In this document: positions 1 to 11,025 of the stretch, piece after piece | Layout of the letters: each line of letters opens with the position of its first letter | Numbering within the stretch: position 1 is the stretch's first letter | From: Biostraticola tofi | Lineage (GTDB): Bacteria; Pseudomonadota; Gammaproteobacteria; Enterobacterales; Enterobacteriaceae | Direction: 5' to 3' | Assembly (NCBI RefSeq): GCF_004343195.1 | Contig: NZ_SMCR01000007.1 | Location: 1 to 64,000 of the forward strand | DNA length: 64,000 nucleotides | Translations under genes and position numbers: made by a program | Notes under the pieces: generated by a model | What the model saw: the letters and a program-made list of their open reading frames with translations, nothing else | Told to the model about the DNA's origin: nothing | Database searches by the model: none

Positions 1-116
1 GAACTCATGGGTAAATGTTTTTCTTCGCATTCTCACCTCGTTAGCGTTGCTCATTATATCTCTAACAAAGTGTCCGGTTTGATTAGACCATTACATTGCC
101 ATAGATAGCATCAGCT

Positions 117-242
117 CTATGAGGGAGCAGTTTCTCTTGGCGTAGATTTCTGACCGAAGCCACCCGTTATTCCCATCTCAATTGCGCCGTTCATGAAATG
201 ATAACCCATACTCCCTGTCGCCCCATTCACGAGCAATGCCAT
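117..242 (-). pseudogene. Possible Rossmann-type gene remnant (41 codons)
   Basis: A short minus-strand reading frame starts at ATG 242 and ends at TAG 117. It opens with a hydrophobic strand followed by NGATGSMG, which resembles the glycine-rich loop of a nucleotide-binding Rossmann fold. Nothing in frame continues the domain. It sits beside the decayed genes at 390-2388, so it may be another relic. Nothing else is recognisable in bases 1-389. This is a weak call that could be chance. Confidence 0.15.
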
Positions 243-389
243 GACAAACCTGCTGATAATCCACATATATTCTCGGTACCAACCGGACATCCATTATCAT
301 TATTGTCCATGATAAGACTAAAATGATTTTGTCTATCAACCCCCTTCATCAATTCTCTTGGGGGGAATGCTCCAATCAGGAAATCGCCA

Positions 390-2774
<2,385 letters not shown>

Positions 2775-3413
2775 GTGCTGACAGTATGGGGAAGGAAAAC
2801 GTCATCCAACGTACAGGCTCTGATGTGGTGTATAGGGGAAATGGGTCTGTCTTATAAACGTCACGATGCAGGCCATAAGTATGGGGGTACAGACTCTGAT
2901 GAGTTTTACGCGCTTAACCCCAATCGTACCGTACCGGTATTGCAGGATGACTCCAATACACCGCTGTGGGAAACAGGAGCGATATTACGTTATCTGGCTA
3001 ACCGGTATGGGTCTGACAGCTTCTGGCCTGCTGAGCTGTTAGCTAAAACGGAAGTTGATCGATGGGCCGAGTGGTCAAAACTCAATATCGCTCAGGCATT
3101 TACTGCTCCCGTATTCTGGCGAGTCGTTCGCACGCCTGAAGACAAGCGAGATGCTGAGGCTATAAATTCAGCCGTGGAGTATTTTGAGACAAAGCTTCAA
3201 ATTGCGGAGGAACGTCTGGCAAAGCATGACTTTTTAGTCGGGAAGGCCCTTACTTTGGCAGACATCCAGTTTGGTCATGTCCTGTACCGTTATTATGATA
3301 TCAATATTGACCGCAGGACCCTTCCCAATGTGCAGGCATATTATATGCGGATGACTTCCCGCCAGGCTTTCCGTGAACATGTCATGATTTCTTATGATGA
3401 ACTGAGAGCTTAG
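2775..3413 (+). CDS. Glutathione S-transferase family protein
   Basis: This 212-residue protein has the usual GST length and two-domain plan. The thioredoxin-like N-terminal domain carries LTVWGRKTSSNVQ at the glutathione site, then NPNRTVPVLQDD with the cis-proline, and WETGAILRYLA, whose Glu-Thr (Ser/Thr position) binds the gamma-glutamyl group. An all-helical C-terminal domain follows, with the LADIQFGHVLYR N-capping segment near residue 160. The start is GTG 2775, six bases after AGGAG. It probably conjugates or reduces small electrophiles in the cytoplasm; the substrate cannot be read from sequence. It is monocistronic, with a hairpin at 3543-3573 downstream. Confidence 0.9.
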   Translation: MLTVWGRKTSSNVQALMWCIGEMGLSYKRHDAGHKYGGTDSDEFYALNPNRTVPVLQDDSNTPLWETGAILRYLANRYGSDSFWPAELLAKTEVDRWAEWSKLNIAQAFTAPVFWRVVRTPEDKRDAEAINSAVEYFETKLQIAEERLAKHDFLVGKALTLADIQFGHVLYRYYDINIDRRTLPNVQAYYMRMTSRQAFREHVMISYDELRA

Positions 3414-3542
3414 TCTCTAAACGATATTGACAATTCCCGACCAAGTAATGTTCTGGCTCAGACACTATAAAATGCCAGGGCGTGTTTAATGGGAAAAAAT
3501 CATTCGTCTGGCTACATATTCTGGCAGCCGGGGGAGATAATC

Positions 3543-3573
3543 AAACTGCCCCGGAATATTTCAGGGGCAGTTT
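3543..3573. terminator. Bidirectional hairpin between convergent genes
   Basis: Perfect 10-bp inverted repeat: AAACTGCCCC at 3543-3552 and GGGGCAGTTT at 3564-3573, with an 11-base loop. It lies 130 bases after the GST stop and 37 bases after the stop of the DUF1471 gene read from the other side. The A/T ends of the stem give short U-runs in both directions. Confidence 0.7.
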
Positions 3574-3609
3574 CAAATAACACAGGCATAGCCGCAATTC
3601 ATCACAGCA

Positions 3610-3879
3610 TTACTTTTTCTTATACACTTCTGCGGTACCATGCATTTTGTTTTTGGTGTTGGCTGAGGTCACAACATAAATATCTCCGCCTTTTTCATCG
3701 GCCATTTTGGACAATTCTGCTTTGGCATCCGCAGCAGAAACTTCTCCAGATGTCGTAATGCTGCCCAGGCTGACATAGTGATCTTTCACCTTGGCAAATT
3801 CTGCCTTGGGCATAAGATCTGCCGCCATTGCGCTAAAGGCAAATGCACTTAATAAAATACCCAGTATCGTGAGTTTCAT
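3610..3879 (-). CDS. DUF1471 (YhcN/BhsA/McbA-type) secreted small protein
   Basis: An 89-residue protein starting MKLTILGILLSAFAFSAMA, a Sec signal peptide cleaved after residue 19. The mature part has SLGSITTSGEVSAADAKAELSKMADEKGGDIYVVTSA, the hallmark of DUF1471, and ends in KKK. Members are periplasmic or outer-membrane stress peptides that affect biofilm and acid or peroxide resistance in enterobacteria. I chose ATG 3879 because of the signal peptide and the AAGGAACG ribosome site. A longer in-frame reading back to 4035 would only translate the tandem repeat (Ser-Val-Thr units) and would bury the signal sequence. Confidence 0.88.
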   Translation of the reverse strand: MKLTILGILLSAFAFSAMAADLMPKAEFAKVKDHYVSLGSITTSGEVSAADAKAELSKMADEKGGDIYVVTSANTKNKMHGTAEVYKKK

Positions 3880-3941
3880 ATAACGTTCCTTTTGGCTGAC
3901 AGTGAATATGGCTTGGAATATCAATCTAGTGGTATTAACAT

Positions 3942-4022
3942 CTACGCTGGTAACGCTGGTAACGCTGGTAACGCTGGTAACGCTGGTAACGCTGGTAACG
4001 CTGGTAACGTTGGTAACGTTGG
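3942..4022. repeat. 9-bp tandem repeat, about nine units
   Basis: Nine consecutive 9-base units: TACGCTGG-like first unit, six or more of TAACGCTGG, and two of TAACGTTGG at the right end. The array lies 63-143 bases upstream of the start codon of the DUF1471 gene, in its presumed promoter/leader. Because the unit is 9 bases, copy-number changes would not shift a frame, but they would change promoter spacing. Confidence 0.95.
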
Positions 4023-4125
4023 TAACTTTAATCACTCCGACGAACCTGTTTTATGAGTCCGTAAAGCATCCGCTATCGCGCTTTACCTGACGATAAAGAT
4101 GCCGTCGTGCACTGAAATATCCCGG

Positions 4126-5262
4126 TTAATGATCAAGATAGAGGTAGTGCATCCAACTGGTCATGCGCAGCAGCACCTTACGCATGACCGAAACGTGGCT
4201 GAAGTGGTCTGAATAAACCGCCACCTGAGCGAAAATACCATCAGGCAAAGCGTCAACATCCGCATTCGGCGCTAACTCGATTATCGCCAGTACGCCATCG
4301 GTACCGGGCAGGATGGTCAGTGATTGCAAGGTGCCCTGGGCCTGATAGGTTCCGCCGGGAACAACCGGCAATACCCGGTTGAGTTTTCCCCGGAATACCT
4401 GGCCCGGCAGCGCATTGAATACCACTTCAGCTTCATCTCCGGCTTGGAGGCGCAACAGCGAGTTCTGTCTGAACTGAGCGATAATAAAGCGTTCCTGCTC
4501 GGGAATAAAAACCATCACCGGGCGTAGAGGTAGCGCTGCGGCGTAAGTGCCCGGACGAATAAGCACCTGGGTGACATAGCCATTACTTGGCGCACGGACC
4601 ACCGTCTGTTCAAGGTTGTAGCGGGCTTCAGCCAACTGGGCCTTGATACTGACAATCTGGGATTGTTCGCCGTTAACCACACTGTTTAACTGGCTCCTGA
4701 TCTGTGCCTGCTCAGCCAACGAACTTTTTACCAGCGCAGCCTGGGCAAGGTAATTTTGCCGCGCATGATCGATATCGCTTTCGGAGAAGGGGTTTACCTG
4801 GGCTTTGCTCCCTCGCAGATAGCGCTGGTAGTCCTTGGAGACACGGTCTCGTTCGGCAACCACACCCGCTGTATTGGCGATAGCTTCATCCAATTGTCCT
4901 CTGAGCACTTGCACATTTTGGGTCGTCGTCATTAAGTCTGCTTGTAACCGGTCGACGCGGGTTTGATATCGAGTCGGCTCTATTTTGAAAAGGACGTCGC
5001 CCTTTTTTATCAAGATATTCGTTTTATCCGTTACTTCGGTTACCACGCCGGTGACCTGTGGTGTGATCGGAATTGAAATAACCGCTTTCTGGGCCAGGAA
5101 GGTATAGGGATGATTATAATTCATTAATAAAATTAAGGCGCCGACTATAACTACACCTCCCAGGGCGGCGGTGGGTATCGTCCATTTATTTACCGGGATT
5201 TTAAATATTTTGAATATAGCCCAGGCCACGGCAACATAAGTAAGAATAATGAGTAAGTCCAT
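4126..5262 (-). CDS. yibH: HlyD/EmrA-type membrane fusion protein YibH
   Basis: At 378 residues it has the same length as E. coli YibH. An N-terminal membrane region (about residues 3-20 and 30-50) is followed by the HlyD plan: lipoyl half-motif around [25 protein letters not shown], a long coiled-coil hairpin (about 90-210), the second lipoyl half near [12 protein letters not shown], and a beta-barrel domain. It should be the periplasmic adaptor of an efflux or secretion assembly. No inner-membrane pump gene is adjacent. It follows yibI by only 5 bases, as in E. coli, so the two form an operon. Substrate unknown. Confidence 0.9.
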   Translation of the reverse strand: MDLLIILTYVAVAWAIFKIFKIPVNKWTIPTAALGGVVIVGALILLMNYNHPYTFLAQKAVISIPITPQVTGVVTEVTDKTNILIKKGDVLFKIEPTRYQTRVDRLQADLMTTTQNVQVLRGQLDEAIANTAGVVAERDRVSKDYQRYLRGSKAQVNPFSESDIDHARQNYLAQAALVKSSLAEQAQIRSQLNSVVNGEQSQIVSIKAQLAEARYNLEQTVVRAPSNGYVTQVLIRPGTYAAALPLRPVMVFIPEQERFIIAQFRQNSLLRLQAGDEAEVVFNALPGQVFRGKLNRVLPVVPGGTYQAQGTLQSLTILPGTDGVLAIIELAPNADVDALPDGIFAQVAVYSDHFSHVSVMRKVLLRMTSWMHYLYLDH

Positions 5263-5267
5263 GACAG

Positions 5268-5591
5268 TTACTCCGCAGAGGGTGTTTTGATTTCCCTGAT
5301 CTCTTTTTCCAGTTTTGCCACTCTTTGCTGCAATTGTGAAAATGATTCTTGCTGGCTCTGCATCCCCCAGCCACGCTCAGGCTGATATAACGTGGCCCAT
5401 ATCCACAGAAATGGCCAAATAACATGAAGTGTAAATAAGCTGACCCAACCTGCTACATGTATTGCATCGGCATGAGGGTGGTTGCGTGCTTTGGCGATTA
5501 AATATGGAATGTCGTGAAGTATAATTATCCCGTAAAAAATGACTAAAGCGACAAAAACCAGTACGCCTAAAGCAAAATAATTGAGGAACAT
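5268..5591 (-). CDS. yibI: DUF3302 inner-membrane protein YibI
   Basis: A 107-residue protein with two hydrophobic helices (about residues 3-28 and 47-68) and a C-terminal coiled coil ([18 protein letters not shown]). It matches the DUF3302/YibI family, encoded directly before yibH. It probably helps the HlyD-type partner assemble in the inner membrane; its exact role is not known. It is a little shorter than the about 120 residues I recall for E. coli YibI. Confidence 0.85.
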   Translation of the reverse strand: MFLNYFALGVLVFVALVIFYGIIILHDIPYLIAKARNHPHADAIHVAGWVSLFTLHVIWPFLWIWATLYQPERGWGMQSQQESFSQLQQRVAKLEKEIREIKTPSAE

Positions 5592-5669
5592 AGCGACCTC
5601 GACTGAACGAACTTACATGAATCAATAAATCCGGTTTACATCTGCCATCAGTTTATTATTTTTTCCGAG

Positions 5670-6338
5670 TTATGATTTAGGAAAATTCACCACATCCTTG
5701 ACCATATCGTCGATAGCCTGTTTGACGTCGTTAACGGTGATCGGGTCGTTATTATCACCGATTGTTTTTCCGTAACCTTTACGTACCACGGCAATGACGG
5801 TTTTGCCGGTGTCCTTATCTACCAGGTTCATTTCAAAAAATAACACGGTATTTTGCGTACGGTTGCCGCTGGCGGCCATTGTCGTAGCAATTACCGCTGC
5901 CACTGGGATAACTTCATAATATTGCATGTCTTTATTTTCAGCCGTCACAGCGGTAATCGCGACTTTTGCTACCAGCACTCGCGAACCGGACGGATTAGGC
6001 AACAGCACTTGGCGTTGCGCCAGAGCATTCGTCAGGCGCAGGTTGGCGTAATCCTTGATTTTGTTTAGCGTATCCTGGCTAACGCGTTGATTCGGTTTAG
6101 CCGCGGGGTAGTAAACCAGGGGGGATATATAGATACCTCGGTAAGCTGATTCCTTAAAACCCGGCGCTATCCAGCGTAAGACTTCATGTCCGCTGGCAAT
6201 CTCAGTTCGTTCCAATTTACTGTAGTCGGGCAGAAAACCCGAATACTCATCTGTTTCAGCGACTTTGGAGGAACAGCCCGCGAATAACATGCTCGCAGAC
6301 AAAACTGCAACGACAATGCGTAAATGATTTATTTTCAT
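5670..6338 (-). CDS. DUF3313 lipoprotein
   Basis: A 222-residue protein with a type II signal peptide. The lipobox LFAGC puts the lipidated Cys at residue 21, followed by SSK, so outer-membrane sorting is likely. The body matches DUF3313, with KLERTEIASGHEVLRWIAPGF near the N-terminus and the conserved EMNLVDKDTGKTV segment. The family has no established biochemical role. It lies 78 bases upstream of yibI in the same direction, so it may be co-transcribed with the YibI/YibH pair and serve as its outer-membrane companion, which is inference. Confidence 0.8.
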   Translation of the reverse strand: MKINHLRIVVAVLSASMLFAGCSSKVAETDEYSGFLPDYSKLERTEIASGHEVLRWIAPGFKESAYRGIYISPLVYYPAAKPNQRVSQDTLNKIKDYANLRLTNALAQRQVLLPNPSGSRVLVAKVAITAVTAENKDMQYYEVIPVAAVIATTMAASGNRTQNTVLFFEMNLVDKDTGKTVIAVVRKGYGKTIGDNNDPITVNDVKQAIDDMVKDVVNFPKS

Positions 6339-6761
6339 TTTTTTCTCGAAAGATTTTCAAAAGGTATATTCAATATAGCACTCGCAAAAAAAGACGTTAG
6401 CGTCAGGCGGGTATTATTTAATTATTGGTTGCGATCTTGCTCACAATATTCTAAAGGAAGTCGCTGGTTAAAAAATCCAATCATTACTTAGGTTGGTAGC
6501 TATATATTTTAATGGGGCAGCATTGATAAGTGATATTATTTCTGCGTATGGTTTTATCACTGGCCGATATATCTGCATTCAACTTTACTTTCCCGGTCTG
6601 GGCTGGGGCAGATAAAAGCAGTGCTAGAGCATTGCCCCCCCGGTCCCGCATTTAACGTTAAGTTGTCCTCTTTGCAACAAAGAGGGAATGAAGGGTAAAA
6701 AAGCATGATATAAACGCATCATTCCCTGGGGTTAAAAAAAAATTTCTCTGGAATCCGCTGT
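6339..6761. other. Intergenic region with one hairpin
   Basis: About 420 bases with no credible gene, between the start of the lipoprotein gene and the end of the 703-residue gene. It should hold the lipoprotein promoter. The only structure seen is a perfect 8-bp hairpin: CCTCTTTG at 6667-6674 and CAAAGAGG at 6678-6685, with a 3-base loop. It may act as a 3'-end hairpin for the operon read from the right, though no U-run follows. Confidence 0.5.
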
Positions 6762-8873
6762 TTATTCTTCCTTGGCGCTGACATCAAAAAACCAGAACAG
6801 CACAAAACCAATAAAACCAAACACCAATAAAATCACCAACGTATAGATTTCATACTGTGCTGCATCAGCAGCGATAGCCTGCATGTCCTCCAGAGAGGGG
6901 CCTGGGTTTTCTTTAAACATCATCAACTGCCATTCATAAAGATTGACCGTTTTGATCTCTTTTATCGGCTGCCAGATATGATTGGCCGCAACCCCCAGGC
7001 CAAGCGCAGAGAATAAAGCGCCATAAACTCGTTGGCGTTTTTCCTGGCGTTTGGCAATGGCCTGGCGCATAAGCTCATCCAGACGATCAATCTGTTCGAT
7101 CAATGCTCGGCGCTGCTCAGACAGGCCCCATTGGCAGGAGAGGTTTTCCGTCAGCCGGTTATGCAATGCGTCGCTGCCGAGCAGGCTACTGTGATTAACC
7201 GCTTTCAGGGCCTGGGCCTTGGTATGCAGGATCATTTCGGTCCACTGGCTCAGATGCCGGATTTTTCCCTGTCGATAGCCGCTCTGCTGTGACTCGAGCA
7301 AATCATTGAGCCAGTCGTCAAGCTGTTGGGAAGAACGAGTGAGAAAACTGTCATAGGCCTGGCTGGCATCCGCTACCGCCACTGTCGCACCGAGCAAAAT
7401 ATCAAGTTGGGCCTGGTCATCCTGACGGCAATACAGCGTGACGCCATGACGGTGGCTGACCGCGAGAATATCGCCATACCAAGCGCTGTGGTAACTGTCG
7501 GCGGCGGGTAAGTCCGCCGGACTCTTCACCACCAGGGCTGGGTTGCTGTTCGCTGCCAGCCAGGCATGAAAGGTCGGCGTATCGATCATCCGCATCATCG
7601 GATCGATCGAGGGATCGGCTAGTGCGGCCTGGTGATGGCGAAAAACGCGGATACTTTTGCCGCCGGTACGGCCAGCCAACGCCGGCACACTGAACGGCAC
7701 GATGGCCGGTGGCAGATAACGCGAAAAATAGCATTCCCACACCGCCGGTAATATGTCGTTGTGCCAGTCAAGGCGGGTGCCTGGTTCGCCGGTCGGCAGT
7801 CTTTTAGGCGCGGCTATCAGCGTGTGTCTTCCCTGATCATCGTACCAGGGTTGGGTTGGGGCTTCAGGCCGTAGCTGATGGCTGCCCGGCAGACGATAGC
7901 TTTCCAGAAAACGCGGTGTCTCACGCGGGCGCAGGCCGTGCCAGGCATCATTCTCGCGCTGCTCCAGACGGTGCCATAGCGCGTCCAGCCGCGTGCCCTG
8001 GACCGGATCCAGCGACACCACCATATCATTGCCGCTGCCGGCTTCCTGTGGTCGATAAATCGCCAGCAGGCCGAATCCATTACGCGTCCAGGTATGCTGC
8101 CGGTCGGTACGGGCCAGGATCTTCAGCATGCCGGAGGGCGATGCCTCGTTGATAAACAGCGCATCCACCACCGTCTGCCGGCGTCCATCAGCCAGATCGA
8201 CCAACAGTTGGCAGGTCAACGCCCGCTGCAGCACCTGCCGATATAGTTGCCGCTCATAGCCCAGGCTGGCGACAGCCTGGCTGTATTGCCGGGTGTGTAA
8301 TGGCTCAATACCCGCGGTCGGTTGCGGATTGGCTTCCATCATGGCCGCTAACAGCGCCAGACAGTTGATCAAACCCTCGCGAACCCAGCTGTTATTGGTT
8401 GAGGTATGTTCCGGCAGATAGGCATGGCCAAGGGCGGATAACAGGCAGGCGGCTGAGCGTTCGACCGTATCACCGTCCAGATAAATACCGCTCTCCCAGG
8501 CGCTGATATAGGCAAGCCAGGGTTCGCTTAACGGCGGTGCCGTCCCGGCCGGCTCCAGATGCTGCAAAAACAGCAACAGCGCCAGACAGGTATCAGGCGA
8601 AAAATCCTCGATGATGACCCGTTGCAGATGCTGGGGATCAGGCAGCTTCTGCCGCCAACGGGCCCATTGCTGCTGATCGGCCCGGACAATAAGTTCGCTC
8701 ACCGAGCCATACTGAGCCTGCCGATAGCCTTTATGATTAAGCGCGACACCGCTGCTCTGGCGGTCGTCGTTACTGTCGCCAAGACCGATTAAAACAGTAC
8801 CGGCGGCGGCATCCCGGGCCTGAGGATCCCATTCAAAGACCAGATGTGCCCAGGTGTTATCGTGTAACGGCAT
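6762..8873 (-). CDS. Unknown large protein with C-terminal CorA-like helix pair
   Basis: A 703-residue protein I do not recognise. The start is ATG 8873, six bases after AAAGGG; an ATG 15 bases upstream has no ribosome site. The N-terminal about 120 residues look like a compact alpha/beta domain with DFSPDTCLALLLF near residue 90, faintly like the Asp-rich motif of DHH-type phosphoesterases, but I would not assign that fold. Residues 560-615 are helical (RRALIEQIDRLDELMRQAI). They lead into two hydrophobic helices (about 616-634 and 677-696) separated by about 40 residues, and a short charged tail. That end resembles the CorA/ZntB membrane layout, without the GMN motif. It lies 39 bases downstream of the HEPN gene; the two should be co-transcribed and probably work together. 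Confidence 0.7.
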   Translation of the reverse strand: MPLHDNTWAHLVFEWDPQARDAAAGTVLIGLGDSNDDRQSSGVALNHKGYRQAQYGSVSELIVRADQQQWARWRQKLPDPQHLQRVIIEDFSPDTCLALLLFLQHLEPAGTAPPLSEPWLAYISAWESGIYLDGDTVERSAACLLSALGHAYLPEHTSTNNSWVREGLINCLALLAAMMEANPQPTAGIEPLHTRQYSQAVASLGYERQLYRQVLQRALTCQLLVDLADGRRQTVVDALFINEASPSGMLKILARTDRQHTWTRNGFGLLAIYRPQEAGSGNDMVVSLDPVQGTRLDALWHRLEQRENDAWHGLRPRETPRFLESYRLPGSHQLRPEAPTQPWYDDQGRHTLIAAPKRLPTGEPGTRLDWHNDILPAVWECYFSRYLPPAIVPFSVPALAGRTGGKSIRVFRHHQAALADPSIDPMMRMIDTPTFHAWLAANSNPALVVKSPADLPAADSYHSAWYGDILAVSHRHGVTLYCRQDDQAQLDILLGATVAVADASQAYDSFLTRSSQQLDDWLNDLLESQQSGYRQGKIRHLSQWTEMILHTKAQALKAVNHSSLLGSDALHNRLTENLSCQWGLSEQRRALIEQIDRLDELMRQAIAKRQEKRQRVYGALFSALGLGVAANHIWQPIKEIKTVNLYEWQLMMFKENPGPSLEDMQAIAADAAQYEIYTLVILLVFGFIGFVLFWFFDVSAKEE

Positions 8874-8912
8874 CGTATACCCTTTCATTTGGCTAACGCC
8901 GTTTATAGGCGG

Positions 8913-10778
8913 TTATTTGACCACGTCATAAATCTTCTGCTGGGCCTTGCTCCAGTTGTTATCGATAGCAATATTCGGTGGTTGACTCGCCTGTTTGACG
9001 CAATAATCTTTCACCGACTGCCTGATGGAGCGGCTTTGTATGTCGCCACTGATAAGCTTCACATTGATATCGGCCAGCAACGCATCATGCAGCGAATAAG
9101 TGGATGATCCTGATAAGGAAAAACGGGCGGCATCATCAAGCAGATTTTGAGCATTATTCGCCAGTAATCGACGTTCACAGGTATTTGCCGGCTCCCTGGC
9201 GGCCATTTCGCGATCATAGGCCTGACGTTGGCGTTGTTCGAAACTGACAGCGGTCGCCAGTTTGCCTTTAATCAGCTGCACATCCGCTGAAGATGAGCAA
9301 AATGCCTTTAGATAATTCACCTGGGAAGGGGTTAGCGAATCCCTGTTTGACAGAGTGCTAAGCATGCTGCTGCCGGACAGACCTTCACAGCCATTGGGTT
9401 CATCCATCAGTGATTTATGCTGCAGCAGCAATTCGAGGGTGCCGGGGTGGTTGTCGTCAGCCAACGCTTTCTGAGTGTAATAAAGCTTCCAGGGCATGCC
9501 GCCGTCGAGAAATAAACCGACTACCCGGTTATCGCCGCGCTCAATGGCCGAACGGAGATTCTGTTCTTCCCAGCTGATGCCGATATTGGCCAGTTCTTTG
9601 CGGGGATCGCTACTGGATTCTTTCTTGACCCCGGCGACCGTTTTACCCACTTCGCCCAGTTCGCTTCTGATGGTTTCGGTATTGACTAACGTTTTGGTCG
9701 ACGTACCAAAGATCAGCAGCGAACCTATGGCCAATGCGGCAATACCGGTCAGGACCCAGACCATTTTTTTGCGCAGCAAGCCGGTATCCTGCTTGATGTC
9801 ATCCAGCTTTTCATCGTGACGTTCAAGGCTTTCCCGAACGTGCTGGATATCGTCACCCAGCCGGTCGATTTTTTCAGCCGCTTGCAGGAAATACTGGCGC
9901 ACCTCCGCTTCGCCGGCATCGAAGTAACCATCTGGATTGACCGAAACCCTGCCGTCGTCAAAGGCCTCCTGTACCGGCTCGGCAATTTCATGGTAACAAC
10001 GGTCCAGCAGGGCAATCTGTACCGTGGTGACGCGTTTATGATGTGCCAGTCGGTTGCGAATGGAGCGAATATCTTCAAGATAGGTTTGCAGCGTTTTGCG
10101 CTTGTCATTCATCAAACTGAGCAGCGGGGTGGTGTGATAGAGCGCAGAGTAGTGGTCTGTGTACTCTTTTTTGTCGACAAACAGCGAGGCCAGTTCACTG
10201 AACAGCGTGCCGCTCAATATATCATCGCGATCGGCCGCTTTAAGCCAGGACTGGACGCGTTCATCGCCAAACAGCTGTCTGAGCTGTTTCACCAGCGTTT
10301 GTTGGTTGCGATAGGCTTGGTTGATAAGGCTGCGGATCATCAACTCCAGCGCCCGAACCTGCTGCTGGCTGCGTAATTGTTTCTTTTCACCCGGCTGATG
10401 CAATTCGGTAGCGTAGCTGAAAAGGGGCTGCTGTTCTTTCAGGCGTTCGAGCTGGTTCACGAATCTCAAGGCCGCCATCAGCAGATTATGGGAGGCCGGC
10501 CGCTGGTGGTCATGCTGGCTGAGCAGCTTTCGGAAGATGCGTAATGTATGGGTAAACTGGGTCATTTGCGGGTCGTTAAGCCCCAATCGCTGGCCAACCT
10601 TATCCCAGCCGCCCAGATCTTGCCGAGCCTTTTGCAGTAAATCATAAAAGGCGTCCGGGTCGGCCGCCGTTGCGCCAGTCAAACCCAGTACCGGCAGGAT
10701 TTGGTCAAATGCCTGGCGACAGATGACCAGGCAGGCGGCAAAATCATCCTGAATCATGTTATTTGATATATCGGCCAT
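8913..10778 (-). CDS. HEPN-domain membrane protein (STY4199-like)
   Basis: This 621-residue protein has a HEPN motif, RNRLAHH at residues 241-247 (R-x4-H), at the end of a helical region. HEPN domains are often metal-independent RNases of toxins and defence systems. A coiled-coil stretch (about 295-335) leads to one transmembrane helix (339-357). The C-terminal part is helical, with ankyrin-like pieces (NLRSAIERGDNRVVGLFLDGG, GTLELLLQHKSL). I believe it corresponds to the group annotated as STY4199-family HEPN proteins, recalled and not checked. The predicted topology puts the HEPN domain in the cytoplasm and the C-terminal repeats in the periplasm, or the reverse. ATG 10778 has AGGAAA upstream. 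Confidence 0.75.
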   Translation of the reverse strand: MADISNNMIQDDFAACLVICRQAFDQILPVLGLTGATAADPDAFYDLLQKARQDLGGWDKVGQRLGLNDPQMTQFTHTLRIFRKLLSQHDHQRPASHNLLMAALRFVNQLERLKEQQPLFSYATELHQPGEKKQLRSQQQVRALELMIRSLINQAYRNQQTLVKQLRQLFGDERVQSWLKAADRDDILSGTLFSELASLFVDKKEYTDHYSALYHTTPLLSLMNDKRKTLQTYLEDIRSIRNRLAHHKRVTTVQIALLDRCYHEIAEPVQEAFDDGRVSVNPDGYFDAGEAEVRQYFLQAAEKIDRLGDDIQHVRESLERHDEKLDDIKQDTGLLRKKMVWVLTGIAALAIGSLLIFGTSTKTLVNTETIRSELGEVGKTVAGVKKESSSDPRKELANIGISWEEQNLRSAIERGDNRVVGLFLDGGMPWKLYYTQKALADDNHPGTLELLLQHKSLMDEPNGCEGLSGSSMLSTLSNRDSLTPSQVNYLKAFCSSSADVQLIKGKLATAVSFEQRQRQAYDREMAAREPANTCERRLLANNAQNLLDDAARFSLSGSSTYSLHDALLADINVKLISGDIQSRSIRQSVKDYCVKQASQPPNIAIDNNWSKAQQKIYDVVK

Positions 10779-10898
10779 TATTTTCCTGAGATTTTATGCT
10801 GCGCATGGCAATCCATCATCCTGGCCCAATCATTTAAGTCTCAGGCAGTCTTCCTGGTCGCCCTAAGTTCCCTCATGGTGTGATTATTCTTGAAAGTT

Positions 10899-10938
10899 CA
10901 CCCATGAGTCAACTTATCAGTGTGTTAACTCATGGGTG
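10899..10938. terminator. Inverted repeat between HEPN and xylosidase genes
   Basis: Perfect 11-bp arms: CACCCATGAGT at 10899-10909 and ACTCATGGGTG at 10928-10938, with an 18-base loop that can pair further (AAC/GTT). It lies downstream of the xylosidase gene and upstream of the HEPN gene start, both read leftwards. It could be a terminator for the first or an operator for the second. There is no long U-run. Confidence 0.45.
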
Positions 10939-11025
10939 TCGTCATGTTTATGATAGGGGAGCCTCAGCAATATCAGGTCTACCCCAGCCAGTAGCTGACA
11001 TTTTTTTGATTAACATAAAGTCTTA

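Noticed and set aside
3489-3758. Plus-strand 89-codon frame after the GST gene
   Set aside because: It lies over the terminator hairpin and antisense to the DUF1471 gene, and has no recognisable motif.
3880-4035. N-terminal extension of the DUF1471 protein made of Ser-Val-Thr repeats
   Set aside because: It is translation of the tandem repeat; the signal peptide and ribosome site mark the real start at 3879.
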